DNA of 64,000 nucleotides from Herbiconiux sp. (lineage in GTDB: Bacteria; Actinomycetota; Actinomycetes; Actinomycetales; Microbacteriaceae): positions 231,889 to 295,888 of the forward strand of contig NZ_SCVE01000007.1 in NCBI RefSeq assembly GCF_004297105.1. Reading direction: 5' to 3'. A model generated the notes under the pieces. That model was not told the DNA's origin. It was given only the letters and a program-made list of their open reading frames with translations, and did no database searches. Numbering within the stretch: the stretch's first letter is position 1; every line of letters begins with the position of its first letter. This document shows, piece by piece, positions 54,346 to 63,152 of the stretch. The position numbers and the translations under genes are program-made.

Positions 54346-55475
54346 TCCGCCGCATCGCCGTCACGCTGGCCGGACCCGTGGTCTCGGTGCTGCTGGCCCT
54401 GCTCGTCACCACCCTCTTCCTCACGTTCGGCGGCTATTCCGCGGCATCCGCCTACGAGGTGATGTGGAACTACGGCATCGAGCCGGCCTCGCTCGTCTCG
54501 GCACTCAACAACGCGGTGCCCCTGTACCTCGCCGGTGTGGCCGCGGCCTTCGCACTCCGGATGGGGCTGTTCAACATCGGGGTCGACGGTCAGTACCGGG
54601 TGGCGGCGCTGGCCGGCGCCGTGGTGGCCGCGAATCTGCCCCTGCCGCTGGCTCTCCGGCTCCCGATCACCCTGCTCGTGTGCTGCCTGGTGGGCGCGCT
54701 CTGGGCGCTCGTACCCGCTCTGCTCAAGGTCTACCGGGGTGTGAGCGAGGTCATCACCTCGATCCTGATGAACGCGATCGCGACCACCGTCGTCGCCATC
54801 CTGCTCGCCGACGTCTTCCGCTCCGGCGGCGGGCAGAACACCGGCACCGCGATCATCGACGCCGAGGGCGCGATGCCGGCCCTGGTCGACCTCGGCATCG
54901 GCAACCGCACCACCATCAGCGGTTTCCTGCTCGTGGCGATCGCCGTGGGCATCCTCTTCTACCTCATCCAGTACCGCACGGTGTTCGGCTTCACCCTGCA
55001 GGTGGCCTCGAAGTCGCCCGAGGCGGCGGAGTCCGCCGGTATCCGGGTGAACCGCCGCATCATCTGGGCGATGCTGGGATCGGGGGCGATCGCAGGGCTC
55101 GTCGGGCTGCCGCACGTGCTGGGCACCGCCTTCCGCTTCGACGGCACGCTGCCGACCGACCTCATGTTCACGGGCCTCGCCGCCGCCCTCCTCGGCCGGT
55201 CGCATCCGATCGGGATCGCGTTCGGCGCCTTCGTGCTCGCGTTCGTCGAGCGCAGTTCCCAGGTTCTCGGTCTCGTCAAGCTGCCCACCGAGGTCGGATC
55301 GGTCTTCATGGCCGTCATCCTGCTGAGCTCCGCGATCGGCTACTGGCTGACCGAGCGGGCCGACCAGAGGATCGCCCTCTGGAACGCCCTCCGTCGTCGC
55401 CGGGCGGCCGGTCGGCATCCTGGATCGCCGCCCCCGCCCACCCCCTCGGCCCCCGGAATGGAGGCGGCACGATGA
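54342..55475 (+). CDS. nucleoside ABC transporter permease (NupP type)
   Basis: A 377-residue permease of the BPD_transp_2 family with about eight to ten helices; LRMGLFNIGVDGQYRVAALA, VYRGVSEVITSILMNAIATT and SPEAAESAGIRVNRRI are family signatures. ATG overlaps the ATPase stop by 4 bp, and its stop overlaps the second permease. Confidence 0.93.
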   Translation: MIRRIAVTLAGPVVSVLLALLVTTLFLTFGGYSAASAYEVMWNYGIEPASLVSALNNAVPLYLAGVAAAFALRMGLFNIGVDGQYRVAALAGAVVAANLPLPLALRLPITLLVCCLVGALWALVPALLKVYRGVSEVITSILMNAIATTVVAILLADVFRSGGGQNTGTAIIDAEGAMPALVDLGIGNRTTISGFLLVAIAVGILFYLIQYRTVFGFTLQVASKSPEAAESAGIRVNRRIIWAMLGSGAIAGLVGLPHVLGTAFRFDGTLPTDLMFTGLAAALLGRSHPIGIAFGAFVLAFVERSSQVLGLVKLPTEVGSVFMAVILLSSAIGYWLTERADQRIALWNALRRRRAAGRHPGSPPPPTPSAPGMEAAR

Positions 55476-56761
55476 CCGACACCGTCGAATCGGCGACCCC
55501 CTCGGCGCCCGCCGCCGCCCCCCGATCGCTCGCCCCGAGCCCTCGCCGCCTGCGGGCGGCCGTGCGCTGGGGACTGCTCGGACTCGGACTGATCATCGTC
55601 GCGCAGTACGTGGCCGACGCCCCCGGTATCTCGGCGTCGTCGACCTGGGGGTCCGCGCTGCGGCTCACCGTACCGATCGCCGTGGTGGCCATCGGCGGTC
55701 TCTACTCCGAGCGCGCCGGCGTCATCAACGTCGGCCTCGAGGGCATGATGATCGGCGGCACCTGGATGGCCGGCCTGTTCGGCTGGCTGTGGGGCCCGTG
55801 GGCCGCACTCGGCGGTGGAGTCGTGGGCGGCCTCATCTTCGGCCTTCTGATGGCCGTGCTGTGCATCGAGATGGGGCTCAACCAGCTCATCGTCGGTGTG
55901 GCGATCAACGTGATCGCGGCGGCGCTCGCGCGCTTCATGTCGGACATCGTGTTCAACGGCATCGACGGCGGCACGATCGCCCGGTCACCGCGCATCGACG
56001 GGTCGCTGCCGGTGGTGAGCGTGCCGTTCCTCTCCGGAGGTCTCGGTACCCCCGACCTCACCCGCACCATGGAGGCCTCGGGCATCCCCGTGATCACGCA
56101 GGTGGGCGGCATCGTCGGTGGTCTCACCCACGACGTGTCGCTGGCCGCGATCGTGGGGCTGCTGCTGATCCCCGCGACCGCGTACCTGCTCTGGCGCACG
56201 AAGTTCGGTCTGCGCTGGCGCGCCGCGGGCGAGCAGCCCGCCGCCCTCCAGGCCCTCGGCGGCAAGGTGCACCGCACCCGGTACATCGCTGTGCTGGTGG
56301 GCAGCGGGCTGGCGGGATTCGCGGGCGGCTACCTCGCCCTGATCTCGCAGGCCTATGTGGAGAACCAGACGGCCGGCCGGGGCTTCATCGGCCTGGCCAC
56401 GCTGATCTTCGGCAACTGGATGCCGTCGGGCGTGTTCCTCGGTTCCTCGCTGTTCGGCTTCAGCGACGCGGTCGGCCTCGGCCGTCCGGAGACCTTCCGG
56501 GCGCTGCTGTTCATCCTCGCCGTCGTGTTCCTCCTGCTCGGGCTGCTCCGGATCCGCCGGGGTGCGCGCACCTCGGGGATCGCTCCGCTCGCGCTCGGAG
56601 CCGCGCTCCTCGTGGTGTTCCTGTTCGTGCCGCTGCCGAGCGCGCTCGCCACCGCCGCTCCCTATCTCGTGACCCTCGCCGTGCTGGTGGTGGCCGGCAC
56701 CACCATGAGGCCGCCGGCGGCCCTCGGCCAGCTGTTCCCCCGCAAGAACTCCCGCACCTGA
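55472..56761 (+). CDS. nucleoside ABC transporter permease (NupQ type)
   Basis: A 429-residue BPD_transp_2 permease. GGLYSERAGVINVGLEGMMI, IEMGLNQLIVGVAINVIA and GRGFIGLATLIFGNWMPSG are typical; three extra C-terminal hydrophobic segments make it longer than most (about 310-330). ATG at 55472 overlaps the previous stop. It forms the heterodimeric channel with the preceding permease. Confidence 0.93.
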   Translation: MTDTVESATPSAPAAAPRSLAPSPRRLRAAVRWGLLGLGLIIVAQYVADAPGISASSTWGSALRLTVPIAVVAIGGLYSERAGVINVGLEGMMIGGTWMAGLFGWLWGPWAALGGGVVGGLIFGLLMAVLCIEMGLNQLIVGVAINVIAAALARFMSDIVFNGIDGGTIARSPRIDGSLPVVSVPFLSGGLGTPDLTRTMEASGIPVITQVGGIVGGLTHDVSLAAIVGLLLIPATAYLLWRTKFGLRWRAAGEQPAALQALGGKVHRTRYIAVLVGSGLAGFAGGYLALISQAYVENQTAGRGFIGLATLIFGNWMPSGVFLGSSLFGFSDAVGLGRPETFRALLFILAVVFLLLGLLRIRRGARTSGIAPLALGAALLVVFLFVPLPSALATAAPYLVTLAVLVVAGTTMRPPAALGQLFPRKNSRT

Positions 56762-56789
56762 TCCACCGAACCGCCGAAAGAGCACCACT

Positions 56790-57992
56790 ATGAACCGCAT
56801 CACCGCCCAGCTCTGGGACGGCGAGACGGCCCACGGGCCGAGCACCCTCACCTGGCAGGTCGACGACACCGACGGTGTCATCAGCCGGATCGAACCCGCG
56901 GACCCCGCAGCCGCATCCGAGTTCGCCGTCATCCCCGGCCTCATCGACACCCACGTGCATCTGGTCGGCCATGCCGGCCACGGGAAAGCCGACTTCCTCA
57001 CCTGGCCGCTCGTGACGCGACCGGAGGAGCAGACCCTGCACGGGCTCTCGAACGCGGTGAAGGCGATGCAGGGCGGCGTCACGACCGTGCGCGATCTGGC
57101 GGCCGACGACATCCAGTTCTCGCTGCGACGGGCGATCGACGACCGCATCGTCGACGGACCACGGATGCTCGCGCACGGCATGGTCAGCATGACCGCCGGG
57201 CACGGCGACCTCTTCATCCCGCCGGCCTTCCCCCTGCGCAAGATGCTCGCCGACGGGCCCGACGAGTGCCGCAAGCTCGTGCGCCACTGGGCCCGAGCCG
57301 GTGCCGATGGCGTGAAGATCGCCACGAGCGGCGGTGTTCTCTCGGTGGGCGACAAGAGCGCGTGGCGCAACTACACCGGCGCCGAGATCGCGGCGATCGT
57401 CGACGAGGCGCACGCGCTCGGGATGCGGGTCGCCGCCCACGCGCACACGGCCGCCGGAATCGACGCGGCCCTCGAGCACGGCGTCGACTCCCTCGAGCAC
57501 GGCACCCTTCTCACGCCGGAGCAGGCCGCCCGGGTCGTCGCCGCGGGGATCACCGTGGCGCCCACGCTGCTCATCAACGACCGCATCGCGGCGGGGGAGA
57601 ACGGGGTCTCGCCCGAGCAGGCCGAGAAGGCGGCCGCGCTCGTGGCCGAGCGCGACGCCCTGTTGCGCGAGGCCGCCCGTGCCGGCGTCGACTTCGTGCT
57701 CGGCACGGATGCGAACGGCCATCACGTGCAGTTCGGCGACCAGATGGCGGAGGTGCGCCTCATGGCCTCGGTCTTCGGCTGGAGCGCCTCGCGGGCGCTG
57801 GAGGCCGCCACGACCCGGGCGGCCAGGGCCCTCGGCCGGGAGTCGAGCCTGGGCCTGCTCGCCGCGGGTCATCGCGCCGACTTCGTCGTGATGCGCGGGC
57901 GTCCGTGGGAGACGATCGACGATCTCGACACCGACGGGATCGTCGCCGTGGTGTCGCGCGGCCGGGTGGTGGCGGGCGAGCTTCCCGCCTGA
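56790..57992 (+). CDS. amidohydrolase (imidazolonepropionase/prolidase-like)
   Basis: A 400-residue metal-dependent hydrolase. Metal ligands His55 and His57 (IDTHVHL), a likely carbamylated Lys in GVKIATSGG, His in VAAHAHT and EHGTLL, and Asp in GTDANGHH. This layout is that of the Sgx9260/imidazolonepropionase-like branch, different from the two deaminase-type enzymes nearby. ATG is 28 bp after the permease stop with GAAAGAG upstream. It probably processes the imported compound intracellularly, as no signal peptide is present. Confidence 0.9.
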   Translation: MNRITAQLWDGETAHGPSTLTWQVDDTDGVISRIEPADPAAASEFAVIPGLIDTHVHLVGHAGHGKADFLTWPLVTRPEEQTLHGLSNAVKAMQGGVTTVRDLAADDIQFSLRRAIDDRIVDGPRMLAHGMVSMTAGHGDLFIPPAFPLRKMLADGPDECRKLVRHWARAGADGVKIATSGGVLSVGDKSAWRNYTGAEIAAIVDEAHALGMRVAAHAHTAAGIDAALEHGVDSLEHGTLLTPEQAARVVAAGITVAPTLLINDRIAAGENGVSPEQAEKAAALVAERDALLREAARAGVDFVLGTDANGHHVQFGDQMAEVRLMASVFGWSASRALEAATTRAARALGRESSLGLLAAGHRADFVVMRGRPWETIDDLDTDGIVAVVSRGRVVAGELPA

Positions 57993-58126
57993 ACGTGCGG
58001 AGCCGATGAGGGAATGCCGACCGGGCCCATTCCGGCGGGAGTCCCGCGGCTGAGATGATCGGAGCGTCAGATCGGTCAGCGGCGTGCTCGGCGGCCGGTG
58101 CGTGGGTTCTCAGAGGGGTCGGAAGC

Positions 58127-59719
58127 ATGCAGGTCGCCACATCCATCCGTTTCGCCGCCGTGGTCGCGATCGCGGTCGTCGGCCTGTCGGCGTGCACCGC
58201 CCAGGCGGGCGCGCCTACGGCGGCACCGAGCGTGGGACTCACCGGCGTTCCCGGTCTCACCCAGGAGGCCCTCGATGTGATGAACCAGCCGGCCTACGCG
58301 AACGGTCAGTGGGCCATCTCGGTGAAAGACGTCGACACGGGTGAGCAGATCGTCTCGCTGAACGCCGACACCTTCTTCGAACCCGGATCCGTCGTGAAGA
58401 CCTACAGCATCGGCGCGGCCTGGCTGCAGTTCGGCCCCGACCACACCGTCGTCACGCCCGTGAAGAGCACGGGGCAGGTGGTCGACGGCACTCTCACGGG
58501 AGACCTCATCCTGGTGGGCAAGGGCGACCTCACGATGGGCGGCCGCACCAAGGCCGACGGCACGGTCGACTTCACGAATCTCGACCACAACGATGCCAAC
58601 GGCGTGCCGGGGGCGACCCTCACCACCGAAGACCCGCTCACCGGCCTCGACGCGCTGGCGGCCCAGGTGAAGGCGTCGGGCATCGATGCCGTCTCGGGCG
58701 ACGTGATCGTCGACGACCGGCTCTGGGCCCCGGCCGAGCTCGACGGCCAGCCCGTCACCCCGATCATCATCAACCAGAACGTCATCGACCTCACCATCAC
58801 CCCGGGCGCGGTGGGCGAGAAGGCCGCCACCGCGATGAGCCCCGTCGTGGCGCCCTGGACGATCGACAATCAGGTCGAGACCGTCGCCGCCGGCACGGAG
58901 GACACCGAGATCACGGTGTCGTCACCCGACGAGAAGACCATCGTGCTGAGCGGCACGATCCTCGAAGACGCCGATCCGATCGTGAAGGTCTACGCCTTCG
59001 CCGACCCCGCGACCTTCGCGCGCACCGCCCTCATCGAGGCGCTGGCCCGCGCGGGCGTGACCGTCACCGCCGACCCGATCTCCACGAATCCGGATGCGGC
59101 CCTGCCGGCCACCGACGCCGTCGACGCCCTGCCCTCGGTGGCCGAGTTGACGAGTCTTCCCTTGAAGGAAGACGCGACCTACGCCATGAAGATCAGCTAC
59201 AACCGCGGAGCCCAGACCTTCATCTGCCTGCTCGCCGTGGCGAACGGCAGCACGAGATGCGCCGATGGCCTGAAGGCGGCGGGCACGATCTGGTCTGACG
59301 CGGGCCTCGACACCACGGGCGCCGTGCTCATCGACGGCTCGGGGCTGCCCGGCAACAAGATCACGGCGAACAACGAGGTGCAGCTGCAGACCATCATGGC
59401 GGCGCGCGATGACGCCGACGAGTGGCGCTCCACCCTGCCCGGTCTCGGCGTCGACGGCTCGCTCACACTCGTGCAGGCCGACAGCCCCGCCGCGGGCAAG
59501 GTGGTCGGCAAGACCGGCACCCTCGCCGCCCTCGACGGCTTCAACGGCCGCTACTTCCTGCCCACGAAGGCGCTCGGGGGCTACATCGACACTGAGGGCG
59601 GCCGCACCTTCGCGTTCACGATCATGGCGAACAGCAGCGTCTTCACCGATGTGAACGGCCTGTTCGCCGCGAACGACGACGTGGGCACGATCGCCGCATC
59701 CATCCAGCAGAACTACTGA
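58127..59719 (+). CDS. dacB: D-alanyl-D-alanine carboxypeptidase/endopeptidase lipoprotein (PBP4, peptidase S13)
   Basis: A 530-residue penicillin-binding protein. The lipobox LSAC (Cys23) tethers it to the membrane. Active-site motifs are Ser88-x-x-Lys91 (EPGSVVKTYS), S-Y-N near 358 (KISYNRG) and Lys462-Thr-Gly (VGKTGTL). The large insert domain between the first two motifs is the PBP4 hallmark. It trims or cleaves peptidoglycan cross-links. ATG at 58127 is chosen because it gives a proper signal; the frame extends upstream without one. Confidence 0.92.
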   Translation: MQVATSIRFAAVVAIAVVGLSACTAQAGAPTAAPSVGLTGVPGLTQEALDVMNQPAYANGQWAISVKDVDTGEQIVSLNADTFFEPGSVVKTYSIGAAWLQFGPDHTVVTPVKSTGQVVDGTLTGDLILVGKGDLTMGGRTKADGTVDFTNLDHNDANGVPGATLTTEDPLTGLDALAAQVKASGIDAVSGDVIVDDRLWAPAELDGQPVTPIIINQNVIDLTITPGAVGEKAATAMSPVVAPWTIDNQVETVAAGTEDTEITVSSPDEKTIVLSGTILEDADPIVKVYAFADPATFARTALIEALARAGVTVTADPISTNPDAALPATDAVDALPSVAELTSLPLKEDATYAMKISYNRGAQTFICLLAVANGSTRCADGLKAAGTIWSDAGLDTTGAVLIDGSGLPGNKITANNEVQLQTIMAARDDADEWRSTLPGLGVDGSLTLVQADSPAAGKVVGKTGTLAALDGFNGRYFLPTKALGGYIDTEGGRTFAFTIMANSSVFTDVNGLFAANDDVGTIAASIQQNY

Positions 59720-59854
59720 CGTCACCCCGCGCGAAGTGCTCAACCCGTTCCGTGCCGAGGGGCGACGGCGTCGTGGCACCCCTCGTGTGAGCCGTGCCGG
59801 CGTGCTTGACTGGAGCAGCGGATGACCCGTACCGCTCGAGCGACGAGGAGCAGC

Positions 59855-60064
59855 ATGACCGACAAGAACCCCGATGACGTCGACCTCAGCGACATCGAGT
59901 ACCCGGATTCCGCGGGCTACCCCGACGGCGAGGGCGTGGTGGGCAACGGGCCGACCACCGATGCCGTGCCCTCCGGTGTCGATCCCACCATCGCCGACGA
60001 GCCGGAGGACCCCGACGAGGTCGTCTCCACCGATGACGACGTGATCGTGGAGAACGACGGCTAG
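59855..60064 (+). CDS. small acidic hypothetical protein
   Basis: A 69-residue, very Asp/Glu-rich protein with almost no basic residues (TDKNPDDVDLSDIEYPDSA...DDDVIVENDG). AGGAG stands four bases before the ATG at 59855; an ATG at 59822 lacks a site. It is likely disordered and could bind cations or basic partners; no function is recognised. Confidence 0.65.
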   Translation: MTDKNPDDVDLSDIEYPDSAGYPDGEGVVGNGPTTDAVPSGVDPTIADEPEDPDEVVSTDDDVIVENDG

Positions 60065-60188
60065 ACCCGCCGGAGCAGACCCTCTGCACGCCTCTCGGAC
60101 ACTGCCCCTTCACCTTCCGATTGCCCGCTCTTCACTCGGGAACCCCACGATTCCTAGGGAGTTCCGGGGGAAGTCAGAGGGAATCGCA

Positions 60189-60761
60189 ATGTCGCCCACG
60201 CCGAGAGTGGTGTTCTGGTCGTTCGCGTCCGCGAGCGACCCCATGCGCGAATCCTGGAACCGCTTCCGTGACGCGGTGGTGACCACCGCGACCGCGCCGA
60301 AGATCGTATCCGCCGACCCGGCCGGCATCTGGCGCCTGCTCGCCGTGAACAACCGGGAACTCGGCCGATCGGCCCACCTCTACCCCGATCCCGCCGCCGC
60401 ACGCGCACACATCGTGCGGCTGCGGGCGCGACTCGACGAGCTGGTGATCACTCCGGTCTCCGGCCCGAAGCCCGGCAGCCGCGGCTGGTACATGACGCTC
60501 GACAATCGCATCGTGCTCACCTGCGGGCGCTGGTACGGTGCCGCGGCGTCGAGCTCGGAGGCCGCCGCGGCCTGCCGCGACGCTCTCGCGATCGCCTCCT
60601 TCGACGTCCCGGATGCCTCGGTGCCGCCCGCCGTGGCGTCGATCCCCGCGACCCCCGTGCACACGCCGGTGGCCACGGTGACCGTGATCGCCGGCCGGGT
60701 CGTGGCGCAGGCCACGCCGCTCACGACCCCGGTCAGCCCGCGCGCAGCACGTTGGCGGTGA
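60189..60761 (+). CDS. hypothetical protein with possible YegP/DUF1508-like repeats
   Basis: A 190-residue protein without signal peptide. Two segments, GIWRLLAVNNRELGRSAHLY (~47-66) and GWYMTLDNRIVLTCGRWYGA (~101-120), each followed by an A-rich helix, loosely follow the W-x-L...N-G...S...Y...A pattern of DUF1508/YegP repeats; this is a weak visual match. The C-terminal 60 residues are Pro/Val/Thr-rich. GAGGGAA precedes the ATG. Its last 29 bp overlap the end of the convergent FBP-domain gene. Confidence 0.6.
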   Translation: MSPTPRVVFWSFASASDPMRESWNRFRDAVVTTATAPKIVSADPAGIWRLLAVNNRELGRSAHLYPDPAAARAHIVRLRARLDELVITPVSGPKPGSRGWYMTLDNRIVLTCGRWYGAAASSSEAAAACRDALAIASFDVPDASVPPAVASIPATPVHTPVATVTVIAGRVVAQATPLTTPVSPRAARWR

Positions 60762-61227
60762 ACGACGACAGCCGGGCCGTGAGACCCTCGGCGCGCATCG
60801 CGATCACGGCATCCGGATCGGGCTGCAGTTCCGACTTCGGCGGAACGATACGGATGACGGCCGAGCAGCCGAGGTCGGAGCAGATGTAGGTTCCGACGGT
60901 GCTCCCGTCGAACCCGGCCTGGCCCGCCCGGGGAGCGGTGAACAGGGTGACCTGCACACCCGGCAGCGGCGTGCGGCAGAGCGTGCACATCGCCGAGATG
61001 CCCGGACGCGTGCGGGAGCCCGCCGCCTTGAGCAGGATGCCCACCGGATGTCCGTCCCGCCAGTACACGATGTAGCCGCGATGGATGGCGTGCGCGTCAC
61101 GCCAGCCGAGGAATTCGCGGTCTTCCCACACGATCTCGTGCAGCCCCGGCAGGGTCATCCGCTCGAGCTCGTGCTCGCTGATGTTCGTGAACGACCCGCG
61201 GATCTCCGCTTCGGTGAGTGGCTGCAT
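60733..61227 (-). CDS. FBP-domain zinc-ribbon protein (FusB-like C-terminal type)
   Basis: A 164-residue protein of the FBP (fibronectin-binding/EF-G-binding) family. A helical N-half (MQPLTEAEIRGSFTNISEHE) is followed by LGWRDAHAIHRGYIVYW and a four-cysteine zinc site CTLCRTPLPG...YICSDLGC. FusB relatives bind EF-G and rescue ribosomes, but actinobacterial members are untested. ATG at 61227 has TAAGAT seven bases upstream, so a leaderless start close behind the GH15 stop is likely. Confidence 0.82.
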   Translation of the reverse strand: MQPLTEAEIRGSFTNISEHELERMTLPGLHEIVWEDREFLGWRDAHAIHRGYIVYWRDGHPVGILLKAAGSRTRPGISAMCTLCRTPLPGVQVTLFTAPRAGQAGFDGSTVGTYICSDLGCSAVIRIVPPKSELQPDPDAVIAMRAEGLTARLSSFTANVLRAG

Positions 61228-61234
61228 CCAGACG

Positions 61235-61240
61235 ATCTTA
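61235..61240 (-). promoter_or_regulatory. putative -10 box (TAAGAT) of the FBP gene
   Basis: On the minus strand TAAGAT is seven bases before the ATG at 61227, in the 17-bp gap after the GH15 stop. Confidence 0.5.
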
Positions 61241-61244
61241 AGCC

Positions 61245-63074
61245 TTAATCGTGCCGGGGTGCCTCGGCCGGCTCCTCCGCCGTGCCCGCCATCGCCTGCG
61301 CGATCGCGTCGGCCGCGCGCACGAGCGCCAGGTGCGAGAAGGCCTGCGGGGTGTTGCCCACCTGCCGGGCATTCCCGACGTCGTACTCCTCCGACAAGAG
61401 GCCGACGTCGTTGGCGAGAGCCACCAGCCGGTCCATCAAGCGGGTGGCGTCGTCGAGACGCCCCGACCGGGCGTACTGCCCCACCAGCCAGAACGAGCAG
61501 GCGAGGAACGGATGCTCGCCGCCCGGCAGGCCGTCGACCCCCGATTCGGTGCGGTACCGCATGAGCAGACCGTCGCGCAGCAGATCGCTCTCGATCGCAG
61601 CGACGGTGCCGAGCATCCGGGGGTCGTCGTCTGCCACGAAACCGATCTGCGACAGCAGCAGCAGAGACGCATCGACCTCGGTGGTGCCGTAGTGCTGCAC
61701 GAACGTGTTGCGGCCGGGGTCGTAGCCCTTCTCCTCGATCTCGGCACGGATCGTGTCCCGGATCTCGGCCCACCGATCCGCGGGGCCGTCGAGGCCGTAC
61801 TCGCGCACCGCCTCGACGCCGCACGCGAATGCCGCCCAGATCATGGCGCGTGAGTGGGTGAACGGCACCTGCGGCCCGCGGATCTCCCAGATGCCGTTGT
61901 CGGGCCGCCTCCAGTTCTCTTCGAGGAACCCGAGCAGGGCGCGCTGGAGCGGCCAGGAGTACTGGTCTTCGTCGACGCCGATGCGCCGCGCCTCGCGGAG
62001 CGCGATCATGAGTTCGCCGAAGATGTCGCCCTGGTACTGCCCGGATGCCCCGTTGCCCACGCGCACGGGCGACGCACCCTGGTAGCCCGGCAGGCTGTCG
62101 ACCTCGTACTCGGTCAGGTGCCGTTCGCCGCTCAATCCGTACATGGTCTGGATGTCGGCCGGGTCACCGGCGATGGCGCGCAGCAGCCAGCGGCGCCAGT
62201 GCCCGGCCTCGTCTTCGTAGCCGTGCAGCATCAGGGCCGAGAGGGTGAGGGAGGCGTCGCGGATCCAGGTGAACCGGTAGTCCCAGTTGCGCGGGCCCCC
62301 GAACTGCTCCGGCAGGCTCGTCGTGGCCGCGGCCACGATTCCGCCGGTCTCCTGGTGGGTGAGGGCGCGCAGCACGAGGAGCGAGCGGCGAACCGAGTCG
62401 GCGTAGGGGGCCGGCAGCGTGGTCTCGCCGGCCCATTCCCGCCACCAGGCGGCGGTGTCCTCGAGCACGGCGCTCACATCGAGAGGAGCGGGCGCGGTGA
62501 GATGGGAGGGGAACCAGGTGAGCTGGAGGTCGACGACCTCGCCCGCGGCCACGTCGAAGGTGGACTCGTGGACGTGGTTGCTGGCGTGCAGTGCGGCGCC
62601 GCGCACGATCACGGCGTCGGGGCCGGCGATGCCGATCACGGCGGTGCCACCGTGCTCGGGAGCCTGGCGCATCCAGGGCAGCGCATCCGCGTAGCCGAAC
62701 CGCACGGCGAGTTCCTGGTGCATGCTCACCGTGCCCGAGATGCCCCGGATGCGGCGCACCACCGAGCGGTGCTCCTCGAGCGGGAGCATCGCATCCGTCA
62801 CCTCGACGACGCCGTCGGGGGTCTGCCAGCGGGTGACGAGGAGGAACGTGTCATCGAGGTAGTGGCGGGTGGCGAGGGGGGCTGCGGCCGGCTCGTTCGC
62901 GGCACTCGGGGCGAGCAGCCAGCGGCCGTGCTCCGCGGTGCCGAGGAGGGCGCCGAACGTGGAGGCGGAGTCGAACCGGGGGAGACAGAGCCAGTCGATG
63001 CTGCCGTCGATGCCGACGAGGGCGGCCGAGTGGCAGTCGCCGATCATGGCGTACTGCTCGATGGGGAGGGGCAT
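61245..63074 (-). CDS. glycoside hydrolase family 15 (glucoamylase/trehalase-like)
   Basis: A 609-residue cytoplasmic GH15 enzyme. The N-terminal beta-sandwich starts PIEQYAMIGDCHSAALVGID; the (alpha/alpha)6 barrel has the signature GGPRNWDYRFTWIRDASLT, and the C-terminal LLSEEYD carries a catalytic Glu. Actinobacterial members of this length include trehalases as well as glucoamylases, so trehalose hydrolysis is the favoured role. ATG at 63074 has CAGAAT six bases upstream. It is divergent from the M23 peptidase gene. Confidence 0.92.
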   Translation of the reverse strand: MPLPIEQYAMIGDCHSAALVGIDGSIDWLCLPRFDSASTFGALLGTAEHGRWLLAPSAANEPAAAPLATRHYLDDTFLLVTRWQTPDGVVEVTDAMLPLEEHRSVVRRIRGISGTVSMHQELAVRFGYADALPWMRQAPEHGGTAVIGIAGPDAVIVRGAALHASNHVHESTFDVAAGEVVDLQLTWFPSHLTAPAPLDVSAVLEDTAAWWREWAGETTLPAPYADSVRRSLLVLRALTHQETGGIVAAATTSLPEQFGGPRNWDYRFTWIRDASLTLSALMLHGYEDEAGHWRRWLLRAIAGDPADIQTMYGLSGERHLTEYEVDSLPGYQGASPVRVGNGASGQYQGDIFGELMIALREARRIGVDEDQYSWPLQRALLGFLEENWRRPDNGIWEIRGPQVPFTHSRAMIWAAFACGVEAVREYGLDGPADRWAEIRDTIRAEIEEKGYDPGRNTFVQHYGTTEVDASLLLLSQIGFVADDDPRMLGTVAAIESDLLRDGLLMRYRTESGVDGLPGGEHPFLACSFWLVGQYARSGRLDDATRLMDRLVALANDVGLLSEEYDVGNARQVGNTPQAFSHLALVRAADAIAQAMAGTAEEPAEAPRHD

Positions 63075-63080
63075 GGGCTG

Positions 63081-63086
63081 ATTCTG
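63081..63086 (-). promoter_or_regulatory. putative -10 box (CAGAAT) of the GH15 gene
   Basis: CAGAAT on the minus strand is six bases before the ATG at 63074; match to TANNNT is partial. Confidence 0.35.
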
Positions 63087-63139
63087 CCAGGCGCACGCGG
63101 GCGGTGGGTGATGCGGTTGTGTTGAGGCGGCGGGGCAGA

Positions 63140-63145
63140 GAGAAT
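63140..63145 (+). promoter_or_regulatory. putative -10 box (GAGAAT) of the M23 peptidase gene
   Basis: GAGAAT is seven bases before the ATG at 63153; partial match only. Confidence 0.3.
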
Positions 63146-63152
63146 GGGCCGG

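Noticed and set aside
58030..58075. Possible TPP riboswitch (CTGAGA core) upstream of the PBP4 gene
   Set aside because: Only the CTGAGA hexamer matches; the other conserved TPP helices and the downstream ACCTGATC element are missing, and the gene is not a thiamine gene.
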